DNA of 64,000 bases from Thunnus maccoyii (lineage: Eukaryota > Chordata > Actinopteri > Scombriformes > Scombridae). Positions 19,311-32,420 of this stretch are shown piece by piece. The notes under the pieces are model-generated. The model did not search any database and had not been told where the DNA came from. It saw nothing but the letters and a program-made list of their open reading frames with translations. The stretch is taken from the NCBI RefSeq assembly GCF_910596095.1, contig NC_056548.1, forward strand, positions 841,815 through 905,814. Reading direction: 5' to 3'. Both the position numbers and the translations under genes were made by a program. How positions within the stretch are numbered: position 1 is the stretch's first letter; each line of letters opens with the position of its first letter.

Positions 19311-19690
19311 GATCCTGATGCCTGAACTAAGACTCCAGGTCCAGATCCTGATGCCTGAACTAAGACTCCAGGTCCAGATCCTGATGCCTGAACTAAGACT
19401 CCAGGTCCAGATCCTGATGCCTGTATTAAGACTCCTGATCCAGTTCCTGATGCCTGAACTAAGACTCCAGACCCTGATCCTGATGCCTGAACTAAGACTC
19501 CTGATCCAGATCCTGATGCCTGAACTGAGACTCCTGATCCTGATCCCCATGCCTGAACTGAGACTCCAGGTCCTGATCCTAATGCCTGAACTAAGACTCC
19601 TGATCCAGATCCTGATCCTGATGCCTGAACTGAGACTCCAGATCCAGATCCTGATGCCTGAACTGAGACTCCAGATCCAGATCCTGATCC
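19311..19690. repeat. 31-37 bp minisatellite, about 12 copies
   Basis: The core GATGCCTGAACTAAGACTCC is followed by variable AGGTCCAGATCCT or TGATCCAGATCCT. The dominant 33-bp spacing keeps several frames open on both strands, giving spurious Gly/Ser-rich and Leu-rich frames. It lies in the inferred snx6 3' UTR. Confidence 0.9.
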
Positions 19691-20621
19691 TACATCCACC
19701 CTGAGTCACTTCCTGTGTTTTGGGCTGATAGGATATTAAAAACAAAGTGTTTTGTATTCGAGAAAAGACTGAAATGTGATTGTTTGAACCACTTGTGGAG
19801 GAGACTGCATCAGGCCAGATGTTGAACTACATCAGTTTCTGCAGGTTTGTTTACTGTGAAAACAGCAGCTGAAGCTACGCTGATGTTAGTTTCTCTCCTT
19901 TAACATCAGGATGGATATTTGACGCAGCAGAACCAGAGATGTCGTCTTTTTTCATTCGTCACATTCTTCTTCCTTGTCAAAACCTATCGCCTACATTACC
20001 CACAATGCACCTGGAGACCGGTGTGTGTTATGCTAGCGGCTAATGTAGCCCTGGAGCTGCTAGCCTCTTTTTAACTCCACACCTCCAGATCCTTTTACTT
20101 TTCAAACTTGTCGTCTTCAACCAACTTTAAATCTCGTCTGATCTGAGGATGATCAGCTGGTATTGATCGGATACCAGAGCTGATACCTTTGTATGAAGGA
20201 ACCGTGAGGTCAGAGATGCTGTGGAGCTAAAAGCTGCTCCGCTGAATTACAATATAATGACACTGATGAAGAAACGATTTAATGAGGATCAATCACATCA
20301 TGGACGAAGCCTGATCAGCTGATCAGATTTATAACCTCGCTGACTGACTGTTGGATCGTTTTAAACTGTTTTATTGTGCGGCTGCTTTCGTTTTTTTTAG
20401 ACATTATTGAAAGTTCTGGTGTTGCATCAGCATCAAAACACCTGAATGATTCCCAGTCAGAGTTGAACTGGAACCAGAACCGCTGGAGGAAAATATCTAA
20501 CTGGAACTGTTGTTGTCAGAGTTTAAAAGATTTGTTGTGAAATTATGAAGAAAAATATTGAACAAGAGACGATTTGACTCTAAAACAGATTCATATGAAG
20601 GTCACTCTGGAGACAAACACA

Positions 20622-20972
20622 CCCACCTGCTGGACCAGTACAACCAGTACAGGAGCTGCAGGTCTGATACTGGACCAGTAGAACCAGTACAGAAGCTGCA
20701 GGTCTGATACTGGACCAGTAGAACCAGCACAGGAGCTGCAGGTCTGATACTGGACCAGTAGAACCAGCACAGGAGCTGCAGGTCTGATACTGGACCAGTA
20801 GAACCAGTACAGGAGCTGCAGGTCTGATACTGGACCAGTAAAACCAGTGCAGGAGCTGCAGGTCTGATACTGAGCCAGTAGAACCAGTACAGGAGCTGCA
20901 GGTCTGATACTGGACCAGTAGAACCAGTACAGGAGCTGCAGGTCTGATACTGGACCAGTAAAACCAGTACAG
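20622..20972. repeat. 40-bp minisatellite, about 9 copies
   Basis: The unit contains GGTCTGATACTGGACCAGTA and GAACCAGTACAGGAGCTGCA. Copies are nearly identical, so the expansion is recent. It lies in the inferred snx6 3' UTR, 265 bp after the stop codon. Confidence 0.9.
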
Positions 20973-21236
20973 CTGCTGCTGGAGAGAGGAGGGGGATGAG
21001 ACTGAAGAGGTGGAGGAAGAGGAGGATGAAGAAGAAGAGGACGGTGTCGGGTTAGTGATACAGACGACAGACTTCCTGTTATTTTAACCCTTCGTTCTCT
21101 CTCTCTGCTGGTCCAGAGTTCTCGGTGTCGTTCGTCCGTCCGTCCAGGCGCCGCCCCGCTGTGGGCGTGTCCAGCTGGATATGGGCGGGGCTGTGGCAGG
21201 GGGCGTGTCCAGCTGGATGTGGGAGCGGCCTTATAG

Positions 21237-24200
21237 TTAAGTGTTACCTTTGAGGACGCCCAGACAGCTCTGCAGCAGCTGGAGGTTCCCCTGCAGGTGA
21301 GAGGGGGGCGGGGCCAGAGACACGTGGACAGGTGAGTTATGTGACATCAGGACCAGAGGTTGGTCAACATCTGGCTCCAGTTCTAACAATCAATTTATCC
21401 ACTAATAATGATGTCACTGAGGAACTTTAAGAGGATAAATGTAAATAAATGTTAACAGGTCGTCAATAAATCATCAAATAACATTAAAACCATAAAACAT
21501 TAAAGCTCCTTTAAAGGTATAAATTAGGGATGGTTTTAAATGTTACATTTGGTAAAGTTTTAACCCCTTAAACTGTGCAGAAAATTAAAAGAACCTTTAA
21601 TGAAATATTCGGGTCTTTTTAAGATGCAAATTTTTGGGGTAACTGTAAAGTTATTTTGTAATATTAACATTATATTGTAAAAACTTTTACCTGAAACCCC
21701 TTAATATACTCTAATCTATTAATGTGGTCATTAATTTAATATCTGAATACTGATAATATCAACGTTTTAGACCCTTAAACATAATTACACCTTAAACTGA
21801 TCAATAATGGATTAATTAATGAATTATAAATTAATAGCTTTTTGAATTTAAGGCTGTTTTAAGGGGTTAATTTTGAACTCTTTCACATTAATTGATGGAT
21901 CTCTGGCTGCAATATAAATTTAATTTAATTTAGATTAGTTTGTTTGGTGTTTCCAGGATTAATAAATGATAATTAAATATGTTACAACTGTTAAAACAAC
22001 AGCGTCTTATTTTATCGTTTACATTTCTACAACATGTTTAACTAAACAGGTTCTGGTCTTTCTGCACTGACACTGACTGACACTGATTGACTGATTGATT
22101 GATTAATTGATTGATTGACTGACTGACTGACTGATCTGACCTGATATGGTCTACTCAGTGTTTCAGTACCTTGGCGTGTTTGAGCTCCAGCTCGGCCAGC
22201 TCCACCAGGTTCTTCCTGAACGCCGCCACTCGTCTCGTCTTGAAGTCTATGAGCTCTACTTTCAGAACAGAAACCGCTGTTAGACGCCACATCAGGTCAC
22301 CACAAAAAAACTCAGATGGAGTCTGATCAGTTGAACATAAACATCACTTTAACTGTTCAGAGTGCCGCATTATAAAAGCTGCTGTTGTACTTGTAACTAT
22401 CTCCGTACAAACCAACTGAAACAGGATCAAAGGAAACATAACAAGGAGTAAAAATAAAGGCGGCAACAGACACTCGGCGGACCGCGGCTGACCTTGCTTG
22501 GCGGACTCGGAGATCTTCTCGAACTTGTGGCAGCAGAGCTGCTGGCTGGTCTCGGCCTGCAGGACGTCTCTGTTTTTGGCTCGAGCTTTATCCAGAGCCT
22601 TGTTAGCGTTCTCGTAGTCCACCAGAGACCGGCTCCTCCGGTACAGCAGGTCCTGCAGGGGTGACATCATCCCATGATGTCATCGTGATGTCAAACCAGA
22701 ACTTAACATCAAGTCTATTTCTTCCTGCTGACAGAAATACTCACTAGAGCACCAAACTAGTTCCCCACAAACGCACCATTTCCTCCAGTTAGTTTAAAAC
22801 TACGACGGCCAGCTGGTTTAGGTTTAGTTCAAAAATGAAACGATATATTTGTGAAGTTGTTTTAAAGATTTAAGTCTTCAGAGGAACCAACGAGCTTTGA
22901 GCTGAGAACCACAGACTCAGGTAGGGACGTAAGAAAGTATTAAGAGACATTGTTGGTTTGGTTCTGCATGTGTTTAATTAGTTGACCATAATGAAAATAA
23001 AGAATAACAGCAGACTGATCCTTTAACAGTCAGTAAGCAGTCATACCTTTGCAGCCTGCGACTCTCTCAGGTAATATTTCAGCAGGTCGGCCAGCTTCAG
23101 GTCCTCATCTGCTGCAACTCGAGCTTCAATTTTCTGTCAAACAACACAAGACAGAATCAGACCAATCAGCAAAGAGAGAAAACAAACTGAGACCTTTACA
23201 AGTCCGACTGTAAACGTCGAATTAAACACGTTGAACATTTCTACAAACAGGTGAAACAAACGTACCCTCGTTTTCTCAAACAGCTCCGACACTTTCAGGA
23301 AGAACCTGAAACAGGAAACAGACGGAGGAAGTGATGTCAGCATTGTGACAGAAGAACTGATCAGAATAAACAATAAATAAATCTGTAGGAGTCATTTCCA
23401 GTTGATGATCTGCTGTCTTTGCTCATCATATGACAATAAACTGAATAAAGGACCAGTGTGTAGAATGTAGTGGCATCTAGAGGAACAGACTCAGCAGAAA
23501 TGAAATATAATACTGATAAGTGTGTTTAATTAGTGTATAATCACCTGAGAATAAGAATCGTTGTGTTTTTGTTACTTTAGAATGAGCCTTTATATCTACA
23601 TACTGAGCGGGTCCTCTTCCATGGAGGCCGCCATGTTGCACCACCATGTTTCTATTAGGGCTGCAGTCTGCTGGTCGACTGGTCGATTAGTTGGTCGATA
23701 TGCTCTCGTCCGACTAAATTCTCATTGGTCAAATAATCTCCGTGTTATTTTCATAAGGAGAAAAGTGCTACATCAGCAGCTTTCCAGGATTAATCCATTA
23801 TTTCCTGCCGCGGGAGGGACAGACTAACAAATTACCTGTTTTGAAATTACCACAACTTTGAACTCGCCCAACCTGATGGAGCCTGCTGGGTCTAACTGTA
23901 CTCAACCTTTACTGAACGGTTACTGAATCTGTGTTTCTCCATAATGACACAACGAGAACCCCCGCCAGGCCAAAAAAATATTCATTCGACAGCGTTTGGG
24001 AGTCTCTGAGCAGCGCTGCTCCGGTACGTGAGTCAACCTCTGTCGTTGCCTGGGAAACCACTGGTCGCGCGGCTCCGTTAAGGAGTATGTTTGTGTAGTG
24101 AGGGGCAGTTTACTGTGCACTCTGTCCCCCCCCCCCCCCCCCCGCAGCTACTGTAGGTTGTCCTACACGCTCTGGCTGCAATCCACACCCACACCACTGG

Positions 24201-26869
24201 ATGCCAATAAATCCTTCACACTGGTCCTTTAACACGTTGGACTCGTAGAAAAAGGAAAACAAACACATTGAAAACATTACAGCAGCTTCTGTGAAAACCA
24301 TTTTTACACTGTTTAACATTCACAGACTAAACAATTAGTCGAGAAACTAGTCGTCTGATTAATCGATAATGAAAAATTTTGTTGGAAGAAGCGACGACAT
24401 CTCTCAGCAGCAAACAGTCACAACAAAATCAATAAAAAGAGGTTTTAATGTTCTTACTTGCAGAGGTCTGTGGAGTCCTGCGTTCCTAATGTGTAGAGAG
24501 ACGAGGCGATTCTGTTGATGTCGTCTGCAGCGTCTGAACACAAAAACACTCAGAGTTCAATCACACTGTTGGAACAGCTGCTCGATCATGTTATTATTTC
24601 AGGTTTGGTCTCGGACATTAAAATACAGCTGCAGTGATTCAGTCTGTCTTCCATCAAGTAGTTTGACTTGTGAGAGACAATTATTATTAAAGAATATCAG
24701 TGCAGCAGAGGAGGAGACGTCCTGACTTTTAATCTTCAGTAGGGGTCAGACTCACAACTCTCCTATTGGATCCTACATTTCCCATAAACAGCGACGTCTT
24801 ATTAACATCTTTCTTAACTCAAGTTGTTAATCTTGTGTTTATTAACATTATAAAAAGGGTTTTATTTTCCATCAAATGATCTTCTAATGGTCAGTATGAA
24901 CAGGAGGAATGATTACAGCAAGAAACACAGCTTTAATGTTCATTTGATGACTGACTGCTGGTTTAAGACACACTTGAAACATGGTGAACTCGTCCTTTAA
25001 TAAACACTGAGACTGAGTGATGTATCCCTGATCAGCTGGTGAAACTGAGTCTCAGCTTCTTACTTTTGTGTGAACGGATCATTCTGTCAGATTTGGCCGA
25101 AGCGTCTTTCACTCTGTTGTGATATTCTAACAGAAACGTCTTCTCATGTTCAAAGAAATCATCCACGTCCTGAAAAACAAAACAAACAAAGAAAACAGGC
25201 AGAAAAACAACAAATATCAGTGAAACGTGACAGAAGACGACAGATATGACGTCATAAAAGTCAAAGTGTTTTTGTGATCAGCACCTTGACTCCGGCCACC
25301 AGGACGCCGTCGGCCGACTTCACCACGTTCTTAAAGAAATCCTCCAGCTTCTCCTTCTTGTTCTTCCCTCGTACACTCAGCTGTCAGACAGGAGAGGTCA
25401 AAGGTCACACACGCAATGCAACATATTTATCACTTTCTACACAGCACACACACATAAAACTACTGCATTCATGTATGTGTGCGTGTAAAAACAATCTAGT
25501 GCAGATGTACAGCAGCTGTAGATGTAATGCATCATATCTGTGTGTTGAGCTACAAAATGATCCTAAAATTAAATGATGATATTTTGTTTATTTTGAACAA
25601 AGGGAAGCTTCTGTTCAGGTGACGACGTTCAAACACATCCAGAGTGTTTGAAGAACATCCAGCTTTTGTGTCAACAGCTGATATTTGCTCAGATCTCATG
25701 TTCAGTTTGTGGCTGCAGGTTCTGAACTCACAGAAGCAGAACGAGACGTCTCGGAGAAAAACCAACGTGAGTCTCGTTGCTCTGATTAAACCTGAGAAGC
25801 ATTCGGAGTTACTGTGAGCTTCACCTGGATGCAGGTGTGTCTGTTTGTTTGGAACCTTTTTATCTCATCGTTCCTCCATTCACACTATTTCTCAGGCTAC
25901 GTCCAGACTAATGCGTTTTCATTTTAAAACAGCGTTTAATCTCCGTCCATACTGACACATATCACATGACTGTTCACATGCCGGTGTAAACAGGAAGCAG
26001 ATTGTCTACTACAGAAGAAGAACAGAAGTAACAGCTGCTGGCATTGACAACAAGGTCAGAAACGCTTGTAACTGATTATCCATGTTGAATTAACCGGTGG
26101 TTTTCTTCCGGGAAGGGGTCACATGACAGAGGTGTGACGAATCAGGGAAGAACACGACGTGACTGATAAGACCCAATCAGGAGGTGGATGTGAGCGTCTG
26201 CAGCATCGTTTCCAGAACGATCAGATTCTGTCCGTCCAGACTTATGAGTTTTAAAATGAAAACGTATTAGTGTGGAACTACATGATGAGTTTCTCATATC
26301 AGATCAGATCAGTCTGTAAAACAACTCTCATTTCTCTCTTTACTTCTCCAGGTGAGTGCGGGTGTGTGCGGGTGAGTGCGGGTGAGTGCGGGTGTGTGCG
26401 GGTGAGTGCGGGTGTCTGCGGGTGTCTGCGGGTGTGTGCGGGTGTGTGCGGGTGTCTACAAGTGTCTACAGGTGTCTACAGGTGTGTGCAGGACGTGTTG
26501 TGACTCACGTCCTGGTTGTACTCCAGGAAGACGTGGAAGTTGAGGTCTTTCCTGAGGACAGGATGAGCCGCCACACGGCACAGGAAGACCTCGTGCATGG
26601 CGACGGTCTTCTTAAAGATGGCCAGGTACTCTCTGACAGGAAACACACAGTGATGATTCTGTTTGTTGTTACTGAAAATAACAAACACCTGAGTGTGTTT
26701 GTTTGTTTGTTTATTTGTTAGTGTGTGTGTGTGTGTGTTGACTCACGCCTCCAGCTCCTGCTTCATCTTGGTGAACTCCTCCTTGGTCATGGATCCTTCT
26801 CCCTCCCCCAGCTTCTGCAGCTTCTCTCTGGACGCATCAAAGTCTGGTCTGGGGGGAGCGGGGGGGATC

Positions 26870-26902
<33 letters not shown>

Positions 26903-29900
26903 GACTCAGAACAGGAAACATCTGCTCTCTCTTTAATTCTACGTAAACTCTTTGTATTGTTGTTTAGATGTTGTGGCTGCATCTCTGCTGTTATTCTCAG
27001 TGGTCAAAAGTAACTAAGTACATTTACTTTTGAGGTACTTGTGCTTTACTTGAGTATTTCACTCCACTACATTTCTAACTGTATATAAAGTAGTGTAAAC
27101 TAGCTCCACCTCCAGCAGCTACAACAGTAACATGCTGCTCTAACACTGATGCTTCACTATTAATAATCTAATGATGTCATATTTCCATCGTTTGGATTGA
27201 CTGTCGCTGTTTTAATGACACGACCGGGTCTCCAGAAGAGCCAGAAGACTAAACCCACTTTTCACATGAAGCCAGTTTATCCTCTTTGCACTGGTTTCCA
27301 GTTTACAAAATCCTACTCATGACTTACAAGGTCCTCTACTGCAGGTTATACACTATGGATAAGTAGCTCATACAAAAATGCAAACTATCCCTTTAATACC
27401 TCTAAGACACTTTTACAGACCTCTTGTCGGAAAATCAGACTTATATGTTTACATAATACACTCTGTCTGTTTATTTTAATAGTTTTTATATGATTTTATG
27501 TCTTTATATCTGTGATTGTCTTTTATGTCGTCACTCTGCGCTGGAAAACACTTTGTGTTCTCAGCTTAAAAACTGCGATACAATTAAATTATTATTATTA
27601 TGATGATTTGCAGCTTTCTGATGTTAACAGGATGTTAAATGAACGGAGTGTTTCTCACGATGTATCCTGCGTATTCTTCGTTCTCCACGAACGAGTCGTG
27701 CAGCCAGATGAACTCTTCATGCTGTCGAACCACCGAGAACTCGTTCTGCTTGAAGTTTGGGAGCGTGCTCTGTGGAAACAACACGTCAACACGTCACTCT
27801 CACTGACAACAGGAACGAGTCTTATCCTGGTTCAAGACTCAGAAACATACATGAGCATTTGTCTTTCTGCACTATTGACACTCAGTCATTATTTAACTGT
27901 TTTACAGATGTTGACAAGTCTTTTGAATTTTGAATGAGAAATTCGAGGAACATTGGGCCTTCTGAGGTTTGCTCTTCTCATTAGCATCGTCCACATCCAG
28001 TGTCCCAAATTAACTGTTTGACTCACCTGCCGAGATGGTAAATATAAGAAATGATAAATAATAAATTGTCTTTTTGTGTCACATATACAGCAGAGAGTGA
28101 CAGTCTAGCAGAGAGCTGTGATGTTGAGTAGCTGATGTTCTGGACAGTAAACAGAGCTGGAGACGCTCCGTCGCCTCAGACGTCTCCCGCTCTGTTTAGA
28201 TGCATGTAATAAACACGTATGGTCTGTGTGTCTGTATGAGGACGAACATGAGTCATTTCCTCTGAGACATCACACCAGATATTTTATTACATGACTATTT
28301 TGGTACAAATATTTACCCGCCAGTGAGGCAGACAGCCAGATTTATTCGCCAAACACATCAGACCCCGTCCACGCCCCTAAAATGTCCTTATAAGGCGACC
28401 TGTTCTGCTCTGTTTGTGGGTGAGTTTCATTCACAAAAAAGTTCCCAAAGAGTAAAAACATGAACGCAATGGTCCAGTAACACGTCCGCTGTTCGGCAGA
28501 TAACAGGCGGCAAGCACTTTTTCAACTGTTGCTATGGTGTTTCGGGGCAGTTGCTATAGTGTTTCTGGGCAGTTGCTATAGTGTTGCTGGGCAGTTGCTA
28601 TAGTGTTTCTGGGCAGTTGCTATAGTGTTGCTAGGCAGTTGCTATGGTGTTTCTGGGCAGTTGCTATGGTGTTTCTGGGCAGTTGCTATGGCGTTTCTGG
28701 GCAGTTGCTATGGCGTTTCTGGGCAGTTGCTGTGGCGTTTCTGGGCAGTTGCTGTGGCGTTTCTGGGCAGTTGCTGTGGTGTTTCTGGGCAGTTGCTATG
28801 GTGTTTTTGGGCAGTTGCTATGGTGTTTCTGGGCAGATGCTAGATCAGTAACAGGTATTAACAGGTGGATCAATACAGCAGCTGAGGTGCAGTTTTGTCC
28901 TGATGATGTAACTGTGATGTCACAGCTGTGGGTGGAGTTTAAAGTCTCCAACAAGAAACATCACAGAGGAACAAAACAGAGGAAAAGGTGTTTTCTGTTT
29001 CAGGTGCAATGACAACAAAACACAATCACAAACACACACAGTCTCACCTTGGTGTGGACGGTGAACTTGACCTTGTCTCTCTCACTGAGGGCGTCGGAGA
29101 TGTCGACCTGCAGCGTGGCGTCTGTCTGCAGATCCACGTTCACTGCCCTCGGCTGCAGGACAAAAACCACATATCCCATAATGCACCACAGAAGATGGCT
29201 GCCCAACATAAACCAGACACGGTTCTTTCCACCTGCATCAGACCGCAGGACAGTTCCTGTTTCTGAAGAACTTTGAGTCTTGTGGTTTTTTTTAAAGCGA
29301 GTTGAAAATTCTGATTCTATTCACTAAGTTCTGCTTTTGTATTTTAGTTTTTCTGCCTGTGTTTTTACACATTAAACTCATTTACTTGTTTAATGTATAT
29401 TAAACTCATTGTTTATTCACTATTTTAGTTAATCTGCAACAATTAATCGATTAGTCAATCACAGAAAATTAATTGGCAACTATTTGATAGTAGAATCGTT
29501 TCAGACATTTTTCAGTTTTTATGCTCCAAATATCTGAACAAACTCAGAAAACTGCAACTCAGTTCTTTAAAATCACAGCTGAAGACTTTTGTTTCATATT
29601 TCACCAGAACTGTAACTTTTACTCTCCTGTTTTATGTCTTGTTCTGTTTTAGCTTATTTTTTTTATTTTCTATTAAACTCTTTTTAATTGTATTTAAATG
29701 TGTCTTTTTATAATGTCTTGATGCCTTTAATGTTTCATGTAAAGCTCATTAAATCACCTCGTTGTTGCCATTTCTGGTTTCAGCTTCTCACATGTGATGA
29801 TTTGCTGTTTTAATTCCTCATATATGACACGACAACGTGGATTTTCTGGACTGTAAAGTCAACAACAGATTGTGAACGCCATATTTTCACTATTTTTCAA

Positions 29901-31157
29901 CATTTTGAAGGCTAAACGATTAAATAATTAATCCATTTTCTCAATTAGTCGTTTCTTTAATCTTCTATATCCACACAGCTCACTGACTCCTACACAGGAA
30001 AACACTTTCCTTCTTACAGAAATCAACTTGATGTAAACTAATAACACTGCAACAGATCATGGCTGCATGTTCCTGTCTTCACCTGTCAGCAGTCGGTCCT
30101 GAAGGGACAAACATCTGTTTCTATTTTCATTATTGATTCATCTGTTGATTATTTTCCTGATTAACTGATTAGTTGTTTGGTCCATAAAATGTCAGAAAAT
30201 GTTGAAAAATGTGGATAAATGTTTCCTAAAGACGACGTCCTCAAATGTCTTGTTTTGTCCACAACTCAAAGATCTTCAGTTTACTGTCATAGAGACTAAA
30301 GACACCAGAAAATATTCACATTTAACAAGCTGGAATAGGAGACGTTTGGCATTTCTTCTTTAAAAAGGGGCTCAAAACGATTAATCAATCATCAAAACAG
30401 TTGGCAATTAATATTCTGTCTATCAACTTTTCGTTTCAGCTCCATCTGCCACCAGATTTAAAGGACAGGTTGAAAAATCTTGTTAAACCAGCAGTCAGGT
30501 GTCCTTATGAGCAGTGAAGGTTTTCCTCGCTGTAATCATTCCTCCTGTTCATACTGGATATTAAAAGTCAGTGTGAAGCTTCATCAGTCTGAGTTAGTCA
30601 TATCAAGTGGATATCTGACACATTTACAGTCTTTTTAGCATCAAATTCCCTCTTTGTGTTTCCTCGGACAGTGTTTCCCTGTTGAGCTGCAGGTGGAAGT
30701 ATAGTAACAAAAAGAGGAACTTTGGCACTAAAAAGACTGTAACGTTGAAAGATATCTACTTGATTTGACTCATTTGGACGCTGAAGCTTCATATTAGCTT
30801 CAGATAAACTTTGAAATACATTTTTGCACAGAAGGAGGACTGTGGATTTTGTCCTCCATCACTTCCATTATAAGGTCATTATGAAGGGATCTTCTAATGG
30901 TCAGTATGAACAGGAGGAATGATTACAGCAAGAAAAACAGCTTTAATGTTCATTTGATGACTGACTGTTGGTTTAACGACACACATGAAAAATGTGAATT
31001 CGTCCCTTAAATAACTTTTATGAACACAGGCTGGAAACATGTTTTGATGTTTTCCAGACAAACCAGTAACAGATTAGTTTCACTCGGAGCAGATTCCTCT
31101 GAACTTTCCACATCTGACTTTATCTGGACTGAAGCGAATTATTCAATTAACATCAGA

Positions 31158-31206
<49 letters not shown>

Positions 31207-31794
31207 TCATGTGACAGCAGAACAGCTCATTATTGTTGCTAATGAGTAGCAGAGCGGCTCGTTAGCCTCTGCTTCACCTGTTGACCAGGTTATCTCGGCC
31301 TGCGGAGGCTCTGACGTCAGCAGGGTCAGTGTTTGGACTCTCACCTGGATGAACCAGTTTACCTGCAGCTGTCACACACAGTTAGCTGTTAGCACGGAGC
31401 TAATATTAGCACAGACAGCTAAGCTAAGGCTAACTAGCCTCTATAGCTAAGCGGGACAGACACAGACAGACAGGTGAGCTAACAGACAGGTGAGCTGACA
31501 TACAGGTAAACACACAGACAGGTAGATAGACAGGTAATAAATGTGCACTCACTCCCCGGTCCTCCTCGGAGAGGAAGTCGGGTCCGTCGTCCAGCCCTTC
31601 CTGCTGCGGAGACAGAGAGCACAGAGAGCCGTTAGTTCACCGACACACCGGCCGCTCGCTGCCCGTAACACAACAACAACAACACGGCCACCGGAGCCCC
31701 GGAGACCCCCCGCGGCTCTCGGTACCGAGCCGCCAACAGAGGAGATAAAACACAGAGAGAGGAGAGAGGAGAGAGGAGAGGAACCCACCATCAT
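21237..31794 (-). CDS. snx6: Sorting nexin-6 (PX-BAR), complete
   Basis: SNX-BAR protein that pairs with SNX1/SNX2 on endosomal tubules to retrieve cargo to the Golgi or surface. Fourteen coding exons: 31789-31794, 31553-31600, 29048-29152, 27659-27769, 26747-26868, 26509-26632, 25285-25380, 25064-25169, 24458-24533, 23266-23305, 23047-23133, 22493-22652, 22170-22255, 21237-21290. They sum to 1221 nt, giving 406 aa, equal to human SNX6 as I recall. The PX domain (about 25-170) contains [20 protein letters not shown] and PPAPPRPDF. The BAR region (about 200-406) contains [30 protein letters not shown] and [12 protein letters not shown]. Exon 1 codes only Met-Met. The start is fixed by the [18 protein letters not shown] match. 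snx6 is preferred over SNX32 or SNX5 because cfl2 and baz1a follow as in human. Confidence 0.97.
24126..24143. repeat. Poly(C) tract
   Basis: About 18 C residues in snx6 intron 9. It reads as poly(G) in the sense transcript. Confidence 0.85.
25898..26282. mobile_element. MITE with about 33-bp terminal inverted repeats
   Basis: The left end GGCTACGTCCAGACTAATGC plus GTTTTCATTTTAAAAC is mirrored at the right end by GTTTTAAAATGAAAACGTAT plus TAGTGTGGAACTAC. The 385-bp element has no coding capacity and lies in snx6 intron 6. It is the fish CTACGTCCACACTAATACG type. Confidence 0.8.
26351..26500. repeat. 10-bp tandem array (GGGTGAGTGC / GGGTGTGTGC)
   Basis: About 14 decamers in snx6 intron 6, starting less than 30 nt from the exon 6 donor at 26508. 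On the plus strand the unit resembles a 5' splice site, but the host gene is on the minus strand. Confidence 0.85.
26996..27605. mobile_element. Transposon fragments: composite-element relative plus LINE 3' tail
   Basis: The stretch 26996-27190 matches the outer part of the composite element at 33.2-34.2 kb in the opposite direction and lacks the inserted MITE. The stretch 27280-27605 reads CACTGGTTTCCAGTTTACAA, a decayed L2-like reverse transcriptase C-terminus ([17 protein letters not shown]). It ends in GCGATACAATTAAATTATTA, a LINE-type tail. Both lie in snx6 intron 4. Confidence 0.65.
28536..28850. repeat. 22-bp minisatellite, about 14 copies
   Basis: The unit is TTTCTGGGCAGTTGCTATGG plus TG, in snx6 intron 3. 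A progressive A-to-G change (CTATGG to CTGTGG) marks a sub-block at 28727-28790. Open frames through it are artefacts. Confidence 0.9.
29555..29760 (+). mobile_element. LINE 3'-end fragment
   Basis: The bases CTTTAAAATCACAGCTGAAG are followed by a Leu/Lys-type decayed frame and TTAATGTTTCATGTAAAGC. They resemble the end of fish L2/Rex-type LINEs. In snx6 intron 2. Confidence 0.5.
30458..31010. mobile_element. TTAA-flanked foldback MITE, second long copy
   Basis: It starts TTAAAGGACAGG and ends GAATTCGTCCCTTAA, and it contains the same CATTCCTCCTGTTCATACTG / CAGTATGAACAGGAGGAA mirror pair as 9868-10259. It is longer because of extra internal sequence. In snx6 intron 2. Confidence 0.75.
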
Positions 31795-31850
31795 GGCTGC
31801 GAACGGGTGGAGACAGGAAGCGGCGTGACGTCACGACGGGCAGGCAGATT
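31601..31850 (-). promoter_or_regulatory. snx6 promoter and 5' end, CRE 32 bp before the ATG
   Basis: CG-rich DNA surrounds the Met-Met exon. TGACGTCA lies at 31826-31833 and an AGGAAG ETS-like site at 31815-31820, upstream of the start at 31794. The CRE is so close that transcription probably begins within the last tens of bases before the ATG. Confidence 0.6.
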
Positions 31851-31865
31851 TCACGAATCAAAACA

Positions 31866-32200
31866 ACCGAAACAAAAGTACCAAAATACTCCAATACGAG
31901 TCAAAGTACTAATATAACCATGTACAAATACTCCAATACGAGTCAAAGTACTAATATAACCATGTACAAATACTCCAATACGAGTCAAAGTACTAATATA
32001 ACCATGTACAAATACTCCAATACGAGTCAAAGTACTAATATAACCATGTACAAATACTCCATTGTAAGTCAAAGTACTAATACAGCCATGTAAAAATACT
32101 CCAATACAAGTCAAAGTACTGCATGAAAAATCCTACTACAGTAAAAGTACATAAGTATTATGAGTTTGAAGTAGTTAAAGTATTGCAGTAATAGTGGTTT
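31866..32200. repeat. 42-bp tandem repeat in a composite-transposon relic
   Basis: Five copies of a unit containing ACAAATACTCCAATACGAGT and CAAAGTACTAATATAACCAT. They are followed by GTAAAAGTACATAAGTATTA, the motif of the 33.2-kb element. The array begins about 70 bp upstream of the snx6 ATG, so it abuts the promoter. Confidence 0.8.
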
Positions 32201-32371
32201 GGACTCAACATGTCAGCTCTGAGTTCTGTATAATAATATAAAATGAGGCCATAATTTTATTTTACATTTATTGTTACATATAAGAATATTAAATGGTAAT
32301 AAATACTGTTCCTAGTGAATTCTACAGAGAGACAAAAATAAGAACCAACATTTTTTGTAAAAGGAATATAT

Positions 32372-32376
32372 ATGTG

Positions 32377-32420
<44 letters not shown>

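Larger units (their letters stand above)
18010..21236 (-). other. Probable snx6 3' UTR (about 3.2 kb) with poly(A) signal
   Basis: After the snx6 stop at 21237 no further exon is seen. The first convincing minus-strand AATAAA is at 18027-18032 (TTTATT on the plus strand). A 3' UTR of about 3.2 kb is inferred; a nearer signal could be used instead. It includes two minisatellites (19311-19690 and 20622-20970), several A/T homopolymers and a GAT-rich run near 18408-18448. Confidence 0.5.

Noticed and set aside
19275-19745. Ser/Gly-rich frames on both strands
   Set aside because: A 33-bp minisatellite (multiple of 3) in the snx6 3' UTR; no start context or homology.
26351-26500. Repeated GGTGAGTGC as decoy donors for snx6
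   Set aside because: The donor-like sequence is on the plus strand, while snx6 is transcribed from the minus strand.
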